Positions 49,925 through 61,360 of a stretch of 64,000 nt of DNA are shown one piece after another. Position numbers and translations under genes: made by a program. The notes under the pieces were generated by a model. The model was not told the DNA's origin. It ran no database searches and saw only the letters and a program-made list of their open reading frames with translations. How positions within the stretch are numbered: position 1 is the first letter of the stretch; every line of letters begins with the position of its first letter. Source of the DNA: Lutjanus erythropterus (taxonomy: Eukaryota > Chordata > Actinopteri > Lutjaniformes > Lutjanidae). The stretch is from positions 18,643,362 to 18,707,361 of the forward strand of contig CM034598.1 in the NCBI GenBank assembly GCA_020091685.1, read 5' to 3'.

Positions 49925-50535
49925 AGCCCCTTTTACACAGCCTATTCAAGGCGGTACTGTTGCACCTTTATTCCGCCTTACTGTCTGTATAAAAGTTATT
50001 GTTCTGCCTGTGATTGGCTAGTGGAGGTAGTAACGGAGCCGTAACAGAGGCGAATCAATGTCTGTGTAAAGGGAAAAGCTGGCAGAATGGTCCAGGACGC
50101 TGCTGAGTAACATGTTTGTGATTGTGTTCTTTAAACTGTTCTTATTGCACAGATTTGTCAGCTGTATTTGTCACAGTGCTGAATGTCCTAAGCAGACACA
50201 CTCACAGACGGGAGAGAAATTCTTCCCACAGGTCATCACATAAGGAGATCTTTTTAGTTTAACAATTGCGGATGAATATTATGTCATCAGTCCTCTAGAT
50301 TATCAGCTCTATGTGTGATTAGAAAAGACCAGACCGGCAGAATCACTTGTTGACTGGTGCGCTGTTGTGCTATGTCTTGCTTCTTTTGATTTTGCAGAGC
50401 CAACACAGAGTATAAAATGACACGCTGGGGCGGCTTTATGCTGGTGCTGCTCAGAGTAAAAAAAAAAAACAAAAGCAGTACAGATGTGAGCCTTCATGGT
50501 GGTACTATTTGCATGATCTCTGTGTGAAAAGGGCT
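49925..50535. mobile_element. MITE with agcccctttt...aaaagggct ends
   Basis: Left end AGCCCCTTTTACACAG (49925-49940) and right end CTGTGTGAAAAGGGCT (50520-50535) are inverted repeats with two differences, each flanked by TTC (49922-49924 and 50536-50538). A third partial copy of the end motif, ctgtgtaaaggg, lies inside at 50062-50073, so a smaller element may be nested or the element may have been duplicated internally. It has no transposase. Confidence 0.65.
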
Positions 50536-50953
50536 TTCATCTCTCCTTTTTTTGAGCTGGGGCAGAGGGGCCAACTTTGCCTTTCATTTTGATTAAAAAG
50601 CACATGGAGTCCCAAAAAACACCTTCAGAAGTCAAGGGAACTGGGAGGTCTGGGTTTACCATGCTTTTTGCACTACCACTGGGCAGATAATGTTAGCGTT
50701 ATGGTATAATTTCTGTATCATTACCAAGATGGAGGCATACAGACCTGGCCCCTGGGATGGCCATTGAAAAATGATTCACTTCTGAAACTTCTCTCCCAGT
50801 TCTCCTTTTTTTCTTTTCTTTTCATCCTTGCCAATGTCCAGAGAATTTGGAGCTAAATTAGGAAATCTTGCATGCTTCCAAAAACACTGATACATGTTTT
50901 GATTTGGCACAACCATGCCTTTGTTCCATCTTTTGCAGATGCTTCCTTTAGTA
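50536..50953. other. Intergenic, no feature seen
   Basis: No supported feature before the mariner insertion. Confidence 0.4.
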
Positions 50954-51143
50954 CAAGGTGTGTCAGAAAAGCAACAGGACTTAGTGTGCTGTGTGAGCTA
51001 TGAGTGGGGTAGGGATTAGCGGGTGGCGTCAGCATGTGATGTAATATTGGGGAGTATGTAACTGCAATCTCAGCTCTCTGCAGCCATTGTATGTTTTTTC
51101 ATGTGCTTTTGTTAACAGCTCCTCAATTTCAGGCCGTCAAGTA

Positions 51144-51230
51144 ATGGGCACAGAGCAACAAACCGACCTGAAGTTTCTTATCCGGGTGGGGAAAACTCTG
51201 TCAGAAGCTCGAAGATTACGAGACGCTCGA
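51144..51230 (+). pseudogene. Inverted second copy of the mariner transposase start
   Basis: From ATG at 51144 the plus strand reads MGTEQQTDLKFLIRVGKTLS then EARRL. This parallels the minus-strand start at 51638 (MGTEQQNNLTFLVRRGKTSS). About 29 codons remain before the sequence passes into the complement of the other copy's linker region. This duplication in inverted orientation shows the element is a head-to-head rearrangement. Confidence 0.85.
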
Positions 51231-51638
51231 GGATGTCCAGACACACCTGCATGCGCCGCTCCTTCCGGTCATCGTTCAGCAGCTTCGGCACCATCAGATC
51301 TTCTGCATTCCCAAATCTTTGGTGATAATCTTCCGGATGCTGTCACGGTTCATTCCCAGCTCACTTGCGATCACTCAAACAGCCAGCCGATGATCGCAAC
51401 ACACCACCTGCCTCATGTGCTCAGTGTTGGCCTCATTCTTGCTCGTTGAAGGCCTTCTGCTCTTGGGGTCGTCTTCCACGTCTTTGCGTCCCTCTTTGAA
51501 CCTCTTGTGCCACTCGAAAACCTGTGAGTGCAACATCATCTCATCTCCGTACACTTGCTGCAGCATTCAGAGTGCTTCTGATGAAGTTTTCCCCCGCCGG
51601 ACCAGAAACGTCAGGTTGTTTTGTTGCTCTGTGCCCAT
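51225..51638 (-). pseudogene. Mariner transposase N-terminal half, disrupted
   Basis: Starting at the minus-strand ATG at 51638 the frame reads MGTEQQNNLTFLVRRGKTSS, then a stop, then LQQVYGDEMMLHSQVFEWHK and RFKEGRKDVEDDPKSRRPST. This is the paired helix-turn-helix DNA-binding domain of mariner transposases, with the FEWHKRFKEGR and DDP.SRRPST hallmarks. After a stop following DHRLAV it continues in another frame with ASELGMNRDS, KIITKDLGMQK, VPKLLNDDRKERRMQVC and LDILERL, the second DNA-binding half and linker. Similarity ends near 51225, where the inverted copy of the 5' end begins. The catalytic DD34D domain is wholly absent. It has at least two stops and a frameshift, so it is non-functional. 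Confidence 0.85.
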
Positions 51639-51785
51639 CGCTTGACAGCCTGAAATTAAGGAGCTGTTAACAAAAGCACATGAAAAAAAAAATACAATGG
51701 CTGCAGGGAGCTGAGATTGCAATCTGCGATTGTTATATATATACACAGCACACTAAGTCCTGTTACTTTTCTGACACACCTCATA

Positions 51786-52439
51786 TAATGACTTTAGAAG
51801 ATCTCTTTATAAATCGACACTTCACCTCATTTGAACAGTTACAATCAAAGTTCTTGCATTTCTTTTGGTATTTACAATCAACAGACTACATCTGGTGAAT
51901 CATTTTATCTTTCAAGTCACTCTCCAAAGATAAATGCTTTCCAAGAGTCTCTTGGGCTCCCCAGAAGCATTTCTAAGACATTTAGTGTCAAGTTTGTTGA
52001 CATCTTCAAAAGCAGGCTACACAGCTCCTCTTCCAAAATAAAACAAGCACACTAAAGTTGCTGATGAATAATACATGGGAGGAAACGCTGATTGAATTAA
52101 ATCCTACTCTATCAACACCATGCTCCAACTCAGTTCAAAGCAATCCATAAACTACACTGCTCAAAGGCTTAACTGCACATCCCTGATGTCCAAAACTTTA
52201 GAATTTCTTATGTCCCATATATCAATGGTGCTGATCCTGATACTGCTTTACTTGGGTGCTCTACAGTACGAAGAGAGTTTAAACAACAGTGTCTGCACAG
52301 ATTTAATGTACAGCGTGATAATTGCCATGAAATATATTTCAAAACTGTGGAAATCTGACTCTGTCCTCTTGTTTGATTGTGTATGCAAAGACTACTAGAA
52401 ATAGAAATACTACAAATAGAATGTTTTACAAAAAGGAGG
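51786..52439. other. Intergenic, no feature seen
   Basis: AT-rich. Frames up to 92 codons are unrecognised. Confidence 0.4.
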
Positions 52440-52557
52440 AAATGCCTTCAACATGTGTTCACGCGCCTCAAGGACAAACAATGAGGTCTGGTGAGTAACA
52501 CTGAACGTAAACAATAGCTTTGCCTGTTTACAAGAGAACTCCACATGGCACATTTAA
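52440..52557. repeat. Interspersed repeat fragment (related to 7230-7315)
   Basis: 'gcctcaaggacaaacaatgaggtctggtgagtaacactgaacgtaaacaa...tttgcctgtttacaagagaactccac' aligns with 7230-7305 in the same orientation. Confidence 0.55.
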
Positions 52558-53112
52558 ACAAATCCACACATTAGCTATCTTAATACTGTCTAAATACTCA
52601 CAAACAAAAAGCTATAAATTGAGAAAACAATCTCAACTCAAGGTACATTTAATAGCATCACATCATATGGTTTTCATCAGCAGATGGAGTTTTTTTGTGA
52701 TGGAAATGTGTTCACACTTACTGGGCACTTCATGAACATCGTGTCTATTTACATAACCGTGCTGCCAACAGAAAATCCTCATTTCTGTTACAACTAGAGA
52801 TTGTTTCATCACCTGTTGTGTCTCAGGTCATGAACTTTAAAACTCAGAAAGATAAATGCCATAATTATTAGCTTAACTGTCCATTGTAAATATTCTTTAG
52901 ATCCTGCCTCTGTGATTAAAGCACAGTTCTGTGCTGTTGTTGCACACAGTTTTATGATGCTGTTAATCATTTTAATGGACATTTTGGACATGTTCTTTTC
53001 TGTTTTTGCTTGCAAATATGTGGCTTATATAACTGCATTAACTGGGGATTGTTTAAATTGTGTCTGATCGTCAGACCGCTGTTTTTCTTGCCCTAATAGG
53101 GAGCGCCAAGTA
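52558..53112. other. Intergenic, no feature seen
   Basis: No supported coding or repeat. Confidence 0.4.
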
Positions 53113-53386
53113 GAGCCACTGCTCCTTTGCATCAAAAAGGGCCAGCTGAGGTGGTTTGGACATCTGATAAGGATGCCTCCTTGATGCCTCCCTTTGGAAG
53201 TTGTCTGGACACATCCAACTGATAGGAGACCCCAGGGTAGACCCAGACCCAGAAGGGGGTATATATTTTTTTTATCTGGCCTGAGAACACATCGAGATCC
53301 CCAAGGAGGAGCTGGAAATCGTTGTGAAGAAGAATGTGTGGATGACCTCGCTTTGCCTTCTGTCACCACGACTCTGACCCCGATAA
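53113..53386 (+). pseudogene. LINE ORF2 C-terminal remnant
   Basis: The plus strand reads EPLLLCIKKGQLRWFGHLIR then MPP, an in-frame TGA at 53182-53184, then CLPLEVVWTHPTDRRPQGRP. A frameshift after GYI leads into 'IEIPKEELE' and 'VWMTSLCLL', ending with TAA at 53384-53386. The 'LRWFGHL.RMPP...GRRP.GRPR.R...YI..LA' string is the well-known C-terminal tail of reverse-transcriptase proteins from a non-LTR retrotransposon group abundant in fish. No upstream RT motifs are present, so the copy is 5'-truncated. At least two stops and one frameshift make it inactive. I do not assign the clade. Confidence 0.75.
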
Positions 53387-56240
53387 GTGGGTTTATGTTG
53401 TATGCTTGTTAGCTTGTAACTGGCAGTGGCTGACGCAGCTAAACGTAACTCTCTCTCTCTGTACTGATAAGTCCGCTCTGCACTGGAGGTCTCAGGTTTC
53501 TTTACCTGCATTATACCAATTCACTCTTCTGGCCCAACAGTTGAGCAAACTTTGTGCTCGGCAGAACTTCAGTCAACTGTCTCCTTTCTACATCAATCGT
53601 TAGCTAGCTAGTTACGTCTGGTAGCTAATGTCAGCAAAATACTAGTTAACTAGTTGGTTAATGTATATCAATTGTTAACTAGCTAATTAGCTACCATTTT
53701 TCTACCATTATCTAACTAAAGATGTGAATGTCTACAATATGTTGCATTTAAAGGTCCATAAGGTTTCTAACCATCTTCAAATTACAATATTATGATATTA
53801 TCTGAGGGTCCAATTGCCTACCCCTAATCTAGGATATGTTTGAATTGCAAATTTTGGGGAACTGCACAGGCTTCTCCCCCTTCAAGACAGGAATATGAAA
53901 TTGTGACACACTTTGCAAAGATACAAGTCAGTATAGTCAATGTCAGGGATTTTAGGAGACATAAACATAAGAAAAACACATTTTTGAGAGGAGTGGATCT
54001 TCAAATAAACATCTTTCCAACTATACTAACTGACTCTGGAATGTCACTTTTGCCCTCTCAGGTGAGGTTTTTTCCACTGACTCTGTGCCCGCTCTATAGC
54101 TCCCCATTGTGTCCGCCATGCAGACAGTTTGTTTCCTTCCTGTCTTTGTTAAGGTTCCCCATACGAAGCCAATAAACAGGGATCATTGGCTGAAGATGGA
54201 TGATGTACCCTGTGGACAAGACGGCTTGAGGAAGAAGAAATGTGTTAGTGAAAATTCCTGAAATTCCTTGAGCAGGTAAACTGGTCCAAGTACAGACAGC
54301 AGGAACACCAGCTGTGATGTGAGAGCTGACATAACATTAAACAGTGGCAATGTTTGAGAGGCATTTTAAATCACTGTGCGATGTCATGTCCTAATATTTA
54401 GTCTGAAAAAAACATCCACAAAAACATCACTTTATGTTTAAATACCGTCCTGAACGAGCCTGGATTTAATCTTTGACAAGATGTGGCAGTAAATTGTCTG
54501 CTGTAGCTCTTTTAAAGCCTCCCACCATAATGTCGGACTTTTTAGTTTACCCTGCTGATTTATGGTGCAGGCAGGTATTTGCAGTAGCCTTCTATCCACA
54601 TGTCTGACTTGAAAGGAGTTAAAATAAATCAACCCACCCTCTGTCTCTAACAATGACTCAATCAGAGACCATTGAATGGGCGTTACTTCCACTTGTCTGG
54701 TCTGAATGATTGAGAACCGTCTGGAAGAAGAGAAGCCCGCTCTCTCAGTCATGCATCTATTGATTGTTGTTTTCTGCTTCTTTTTCAGACAGTGGTTGGA
54801 TAAATCTTGAACTGTTGATTATTGAAAAGGACAAAATTGGATTGGACGAGTCAAAAATAAATTTACACTTTATCCTCTTGGCAGAAAAGAAGCTAATTAT
54901 TGAACACCATGATGCAGAAATCATGTCACAACTATTAGGGGACTGCTACAACGGACGTGGCTGAACTAGCACTACTGCTAGAGGTGGAAATTATGAATCA
55001 GTTTGCTGATTCCAAAGATTTGTTGTCACTGACCGTGATCACATTACTGTTCAAATGCACTGATGCAAATCAGTAAACACATCAGTGGTCATACTGCTGT
55101 GACGTTTAGTGCTGATTCTGACTGTCTTCAGTTCAGTTGTATGTTCAGTAGCTGTTTTTTTTTTAATTACCTTATTAGATCAATAAACACCTATTTGCAC
55201 AGGGCAGTCAGCTCAGTTTGAAGATTGGGTGTTAAAGATTTGTTTGTGGGCAGGTCTTATGCACTGAGTGTTTTGACACCTTCTGTCTCTGCTTCCTCCG
55301 GTGTTTTTTTTTTTTTTTGTGAAGAAGTGGTGAGGCGCTGAGCGTAACAGGGTAAAGGATGCAGTTTTCATGGATTGTCTGTGAATGCACACTACATCAT
55401 ATATTTGAACCAAAAGCGTGCAACAACAAATCATTCTGATGTACTTTTCCAGTGAAAGTGTCAATGACAATGGTTTTGTGGTCAAGCAACTAACCAACTA
55501 AGCATGGGGAGAGCGAGGCTGGAGATACCATAGATGTATTTACGAAGACGCCACGTTGGACTAGCGGTGTTTTTTCTGGATAAAAATCACTGTAACATTT
55601 CTAAGCTGATTTCAATGACTTGTTCTTATATTCAAGGCTCAGGATCTACATGGAGTAAGTTTGAAAAAAAAAAACTTATTCTTCTTACTGCATGTAGATC
55701 ATAAATGCTTAAACTTGGGGAAATTGGTTGAGAAACATAAATGTTGTAGTTTTTTATTAGTTCACAGCTCAGTCTTACCAGGACCACTATGGCGGTGACA
55801 TTTATGTATTGCGGCAGTGGGATGAAGTGGTCAATGCTGCATCTCTGGGACGGACTGAGTCGTTAGCATTGATCACACTGTGCGCCTCAGTACGTCTGAA
55901 CTACAAGCTAATCGCTAGCAAGTTTACTGACAGACACTGACAGTTGATCATTATTGGCTATGCAAGCTATTATTAACAACATGAGCTTAAAGACCAGACT
56001 GGTTGTGGGTGAGTTTATTATATTTTACAGTAAATTATTCAAAAATTATATTTTAATGACTGGTTGTTGGAAGCCGTGCAGATGGCCTGACACATTAATG
56101 GATTTGAAGGAATACCCTCTGATTAAAAAACTATAAAACAGAGTCCATAAAGTAACTTATATTAAAGAGACCCTTAAATTATTTTCAAAATCTGAATGAC
56201 TAAAAGTACAAAAAGACAGCCTTTCTTAATATAAAGTTAT
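53387..56240. other. Intergenic, no gene supported
   Basis: TAGCTAGC/GTTAACTAG-rich sequence at 53595-53700 forms small local palindromes. Frames up to 111 codons (53840-54175 plus; 54438-54752 minus) have no family resemblance. Confidence 0.4.
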
Positions 56241-56457
56241 GCATGTGGAGGAAAACTATGGCACTCCATCTCCACTCCATGAAATAATACTACAAATTTA
56301 TACTTTGAGCACAGGCAAACAAACACACATATTGACTCTAGGTCGTCATCTGGGTCTCAGTCGATATGCGTTGGTCTGTTTGTTTGCCTGTGCTCAAAGA
56401 ATAAATGTATATTATTATTTCCCTGGAAGATGGAGTGTCTTGGTTTTCATCCATGGT
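56241..56457. repeat. Long foldback hairpin with a 22-bp perfect stem
   Basis: A perfect 22-bp stem pairs 56303-56324 with 56378-56399. Inward, CATATTGAC (56328-56336) pairs with GTCGATATG (56360-56368). Outward, 'gaaataatactacaaatttata' pairs with 'aataaatgtatattattatttc' and 'ggcactccatct' with 'agatggagtgtc', with small bulges. Arms of about 90 nt surround a loop of about 23 nt. It carries no convincing ORF of its own; the 117-codon plus frame across it reads through both arms. Confidence 0.8.
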
Positions 56458-57093
56458 TGTGTGCAGAAGTTTATGTTAAGCAAAACTTCCTGGAATCTGT
56501 TGTCTTTTTGTACTTCTACCTGCCTCACTAAAGAACACTTGTCAGATCAGCCATCAGAGCCATGCAGCACTTCCTCTTCCTGTTTTGACTGAAAGTTTTA
56601 TGTTTGTTTCTCTAATGATAATTGTTGGAGTGAAACTGTACTGTACTGTACTTTTTATCAAAACTAAATGGAAAAACCTTTGCTCTCCTACAGAGAGTCT
56701 GACTTGTTTTTCAAGAGCAAATGTACTTCTTCACTGATTACCTTCAGCTAATGTCCGCTACAATCTCTATCTGTCACATAACCCTTGACTTGTGGGTCAC
56801 AGCAGTCCCCTGAGGGTCTCAAATCATAGTGCAAGACACAATGAAAACAGCTCGATTTTAACACTCATGTTCATTATACACTGCATTTTCTACAAATGCT
56901 ATGATTTTAAAGCATGTGCTTTGTTCTCGTTTGTGCGAGATGTACTATGGGGTACCTGCACATGAACTAGGGTCAAAATGGTCTTTTTAGCTTTTTCAGT
57001 GCACTGTGCATCTGACCTTTTATACTGTCATGTTACGGTACTTGTTAAATAACCACTAAAATATGCACCATGTGTATTACAACAGAATGGAGG
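56458..57093. other. Intergenic, no feature seen
   Basis: No supported feature. There is a short 'actgtactgtactgta' run near 56635-56650. Confidence 0.4.
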
Positions 57094-57119
57094 CGTGTGT
57101 GTGTGTGTGTGTGTGTGTG
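57094..57119. repeat. (GT)n microsatellite
   Basis: About 13 uninterrupted GT units. Confidence 0.95.
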
Positions 57120-57410
57120 AGATCACTTGCTCACAGATAGGACACAAATTTTCTCATGAACCTTGACTCTTGCTGTGTTTAGCGCTGAGGACTCGTGGCC
57201 TTGGGTTGATTCACAGTATTGTGGCTGAGTCAGGCTCTCTCTGCTCGGACACACCGACAGGAAAAAACACTCTGATAAAAGCCGCAGGGGTTTTGCCAAC
57301 AAGAAGCCTTACACGTCAAACCTGCACTTGCTTAACGCATTTGCCCCTAATTGTGTGAGTTTGTATCACTGTTTTGAGTAGTTGTTGACTTGACTGGATG
57401 GATTTCCTAT

Positions 57411-59140
57411 AAAACTTGGGCCAGACTTTATTTTATAGTAGTACTGTGCTTTGTATTAAATTAGACAAAAACCTTAAATAATGTGTCCTTTATTAGTTAA
57501 ACAAACACAGCTATACCCTAATTATTGGATATCATTAAGATTGTATTGATATTACTACTCTTACTGATACCACTTCACAATCTGGTACTTTAACAGTTAA
57601 CGGTTTAATGGTCATTACTAAATAATTACCTTTTAAGAAATTTTGATTTATTTTTAAAAAATCTCATCGATATCTAAATCTCATAAACTCATTAATATCT
57701 ATTCGAATTATATCTAAAATTTCAAGTAAATCATATTCCTGATATCAAAATACTGAGTGAAATAATGAAGCACACAGACATTGGTTGGTTTCATTCATCC
57801 TGTCCTCTGTCCTCCTCCCTCTGATGCTGATGTGATTCACTGCCTGCAGAGAGAGGAGGGGCTGTTTGTCTCATCCAGCAGTGAGTTTACAACAATTTGA
57901 CAAAATTGAACATACATGGTAAAGTCAGTTAAACATTTAGACAACAGACGACTCTGGTTTTAGCTTGCTTCAGTTTGCTATTAGCCGAGCTAATGTGCTG
58001 TGCTTGTGTAGAACAGTAGATTAAAATATTGCTGGTTTCAGTTTACATGTTTGTGCTGGTTGATCAGGTGGATTGCAATGGTTTATTGCACTTACTTACA
58101 GTCATGAGCATAGCTGTCGTCAATTTAAGTAGTCTTTGAGTTTCTTCACCTGTTTCACTTCACTGTCTCTACCAGCAGCCTCTCGGCTCTGCTGTGCACT
58201 GCACTGTGTGCATATTTTCATGTGTGTGTATGGAGGACCTGCATCGACACAGACACAGAAGGGGAGACGCTGCGCTGCAGCCGTGTTATAATAAATTACA
58301 CCAAACTTTAAAAAGTACCCATAAAAGGACAGATAACATTGCAGCTTATCAATACTCAATGCTCTTTAATAATTCAGCCCTGGGGCCTGTTTAGTATCAA
58401 GTTTCGGTACCCATCCCTACTAATCAGATGTAACAAAACTTATTTTGTATCAGATTAGACAAAAACTAGAAATTTGCTCTTTATTAGACAGTATTAGACC
58501 CCTTATTAGACTTTTTAGAGTGTAATTAGGGACACATTACAACAGAACTGTGCTGTAAGCTAAAGCGATGTCACATATTTGCTACTTGAGACACATCTTC
58601 TTTAGTCTGATTTACTGGATGCACACTGCGGGCATAAGTCCTGCCCCTGGTCACTTGTGTTCATGATTGACATTTTCAAAGTCAATGGGAAACAAGAACA
58701 ACCCCCTAGTTGCAACCTACACGCTGAAAAAAAGAAATTAGCACCTGTGACGCTAGTAGCACAAACATAAACAAGACTTCACCTTCTTTGGCTGGTCCCA
58801 TGCAATTAGCAGAGCAGCCAAGACTGATGCCTACTTCTTTGATGTTAAACTGACCTGCATTTCTACGCTTCTGAACGCTACGTGTCACATTCATCCATAT
58901 TCATACACTAATTGCCTTGCATGGCAGCCTCTGCTCTGAACTCACACATTCACACTGAGCCACAGCCGCTGCATTAAAGCACATGATATATGATATGTGA
59001 TATGTTATTTTTATTATGTGATATAATAATAATAAGGGTCTAATACAAGATCCATCACTGTCTAATAAAGAATATATTATTTCTAGTTTTTGCCTAATTT
59101 GATATAAAGTACAGCTAGTTAGGTTTTATGATGAACAGTA
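57411..59140. repeat. Three related AT-rich repeat units, one inverted
   Basis: 'attagacaaaaactagaaatttgctctttattagacagtattagacccc' at 58455-58503 has an inverted counterpart at about 59035-59097 ('gggtctaatacaag...cactgtctaataaagaa...tttctagtttttgcctaat'). A third diverged copy at 57415-57490 ('tgtattaaattagacaaaaaccttaaataatgtgtcctttattag') is in the same orientation as 58455. The sequence between holds no gene. Confidence 0.5.
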
Positions 59141-61360
59141 AAATAAACTTGATGTAAGCTCAGCTATCCCAAACCTGTAAAAAACAAAAAAAAAATCCAA
59201 ACATTTCAGATCACTGCCACTAGAGGACTTAGTGCTCAGGAGAGTCTTTCCCATAAGGTCCCCTGCTTATGTCCTTGGATGGTTTTCTCAGCATCTCTCT
59301 CTCCTGTGTTAGTAGTACGGGTGGCCAGGCCATGTGAGAAATGAAAAGAGGACTTTGTTTCCCAGCGGAGAGAAAGAGTTGGATCTGGATCAGCCTCGGG
59401 TCAGGAGAACTTCTTCTCTTCTGTGCACCCCTAATCATCTTTCCTTTAAGGGCATGTTTATGTTTGCACATTTTTCCCCTTCGATTGTGCCGAAGGAGAC
59501 TGAACTCATGAGAATACTGTTGGTTAACTTCGTACCCTGCAATGCTGCTCCTCCTCACGCTGCGTTGGTCCCAGCATCCTACCTTTCTCATGCCCATTTT
59601 TAGGCTATAATCTGGCACAAAGTGCACAGCATAGACATCGTGAAGTGGCAAGTCACTGATCTAGAAAAGATTATTTGTGGGAAAACACTGTTTGCGACTG
59701 CATCTCCCATAACGATGCTGCAATGAGCAACAGCGATGGGATTCATGGCAATGTCCCAACACACTGGGGTTGGGAGAGAAAAAAGTTAAACGAAAGTAAA
59801 CACTGGGAACATTCATAATAAAATTAAAATCATGAATACCCTGAAAACCATGCTGCTGAGTGTAAGGTGTATTTATATCTGGGACAGATCTCTACATCCT
59901 GTCCTGTACCAGCTTCTCCATCCTTGTTTGTCATTCTCACTTTGTCTCCTCTCTCTTTCACTTCCGTCTTGTTGCCTCTCCTCACTCTTGCTTTCTAATC
60001 CTCTTTCACACATTCGAACTGAAAATCTCTGTCCCTTATTATTCTCCTCACCCTCATCCAGCTCTCTGTCTTCCAGGAGTGCTTGGAGGCGTTTCCGCTC
60101 CCAAACTCCCCATGAGCTCTGGTCTCCCTAGTGGGATATTAATAGGAGAGAGGAGGGGGGGGGGGGGCATCAAGACACACTCCCAGGAGAGACGAGGGTG
60201 GGAAGTAAGAAGTGGGGAAAGGGCCGGAGCTCCACAGTTGCCGGGAGCGGCAGCCATATATCTGTCATGCATGAATTGCACACACACACTCTCAGACATA
60301 TGCACATGGATCAGAGTGTGTTACTGTATTAGAAATAAGGAATAAAATAGGATAGAACGATTAACAGAGAAGAGAAAGAAATCTACTCTATATTCCATCT
60401 AAACGCTATTTACACTCACTTTGATTCTCCCACAGAAAGTCCCTAAAAGTTCTGCAGTCATCTCTTGTTAGTACGGAAAATCTGAGGAGTCTTCTTCATG
60501 GCTGAGAGAAGTGACAGAACCAAGAATATTATAATATTATGGCATGCTTAATCTTTTCATTTGCCTCACAGATAAAGTGAACTCATGAAAACCCTGTTAT
60601 CTTATGGTGATTTCATGAATATATTGAGGGATTTTGCGCTGTATTTATACTTGATCTATACTTTCACAGGTTAATGGGAGTCCTGTCTGGGATAAGTTAA
60701 AGGCAGAATAAGTAGGATTTGTCTGTTTGTAAACGCACCAAAAAGATATTTGATTGTTGATTCTCATTCCCAGGAGGACAAATACCAACATTTCCTGCAC
60801 AGTTAACATAGTTTAACATTAGATGTCACCCAATAACAGCAGCACCACAACAACAGACAGACATGTTGAACGTGATTAAACCATATCAAGCTTTTAATTG
60901 CATTTCCCACTTTGTCTATTCACATTGTGTTATTAGTGGCGGTGTTTGTCTTGTCTCATCAGTAACTGTTCTGAGCTGTGATTCTGAACATGAGAGGATG
61001 ACTGACTCTTTTTCAACTTGTTTCATGTTATGACTCTACTCATGCTACACAATCTACTGGCATCACAGACTTGTAGGATAAAACACAAGTGATCCATGCC
61101 GACCAAGTACAGTTTTTGTTGTCTTCATGCAGTATAAAAGTATACAGTTACATTTTGGAGCAGATGTACATCAGCTGTGGCGAACACATCCTCCAACTTA
61201 AAAAAAAAAAAGGTGTTTGTCCATGTCCTATAGAATGACACATATTAGTATTTTCTCATCTAACACCAGTATCAGCAGAACAGCTTTTATCTGTTCTTTC
61301 CAAAACACATTACAAATTACAGTTGAAAATAAATAATCTGTTAATGGGACAACATTCAGT
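59141..61360. other. Intergenic; purine-rich G tract, no gene supported
   Basis: Overlapping frames lie on both strands at 59229-59651 (minus, 140 codons) and 59334-59603 (plus) with no recognisable product. A moderately GC-rich patch at 60050-60260 contains a purine tract, ggagagaggagg, running into 13 consecutive G at 60155-60167. No start site or exon can be assigned. Confidence 0.4.
60144..60167. repeat. Purine tract with G13 run
   Basis: A 24-base all-purine stretch ending in 13 G, with further G-rich purine sequence just downstream (60185-60230). Confidence 0.9.

Larger units (their letters stand above)
50954..51783. mobile_element. Rearranged mariner-family element, head-to-head
   Basis: It is flanked by TA on both sides (50952-50953 and 51784-51785). 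The terminal repeats begin caaggtgtgtcagaaaag (left) and tgaggtgtgtcagaaaag (right, complement) and share 'taacaggacttagtgtgctgtg'. Unlike a normal mariner of about 1.3 kb with one transposase, both ends here carry the same transposase-proximal end. 'gctccttaatttcaggctgtcaagcgatgggcacagagcaac' on the minus strand and its counterpart at 51118-51159 on the plus strand each lead into the same start codon (51638 minus, 51144 plus). The normal distal end is missing, so the terminal inverted repeat is extended to roughly 200-260 bp. The left arm keeps about 190 bp before the ATG, the right arm about 145 bp with a short unrelated AT insert. Confidence 0.85.

Noticed and set aside
51087..51449. 120-codon plus frame across the mariner element as an independent gene
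   Set aside because: Its first part is the inverted transposase start and the remainder is the antisense of the other transposase copy.
59229..59651. 140-codon minus frame as a gene
   Set aside because: No recognisable family, and an 89-codon plus frame overlaps it fully. Support is insufficient.
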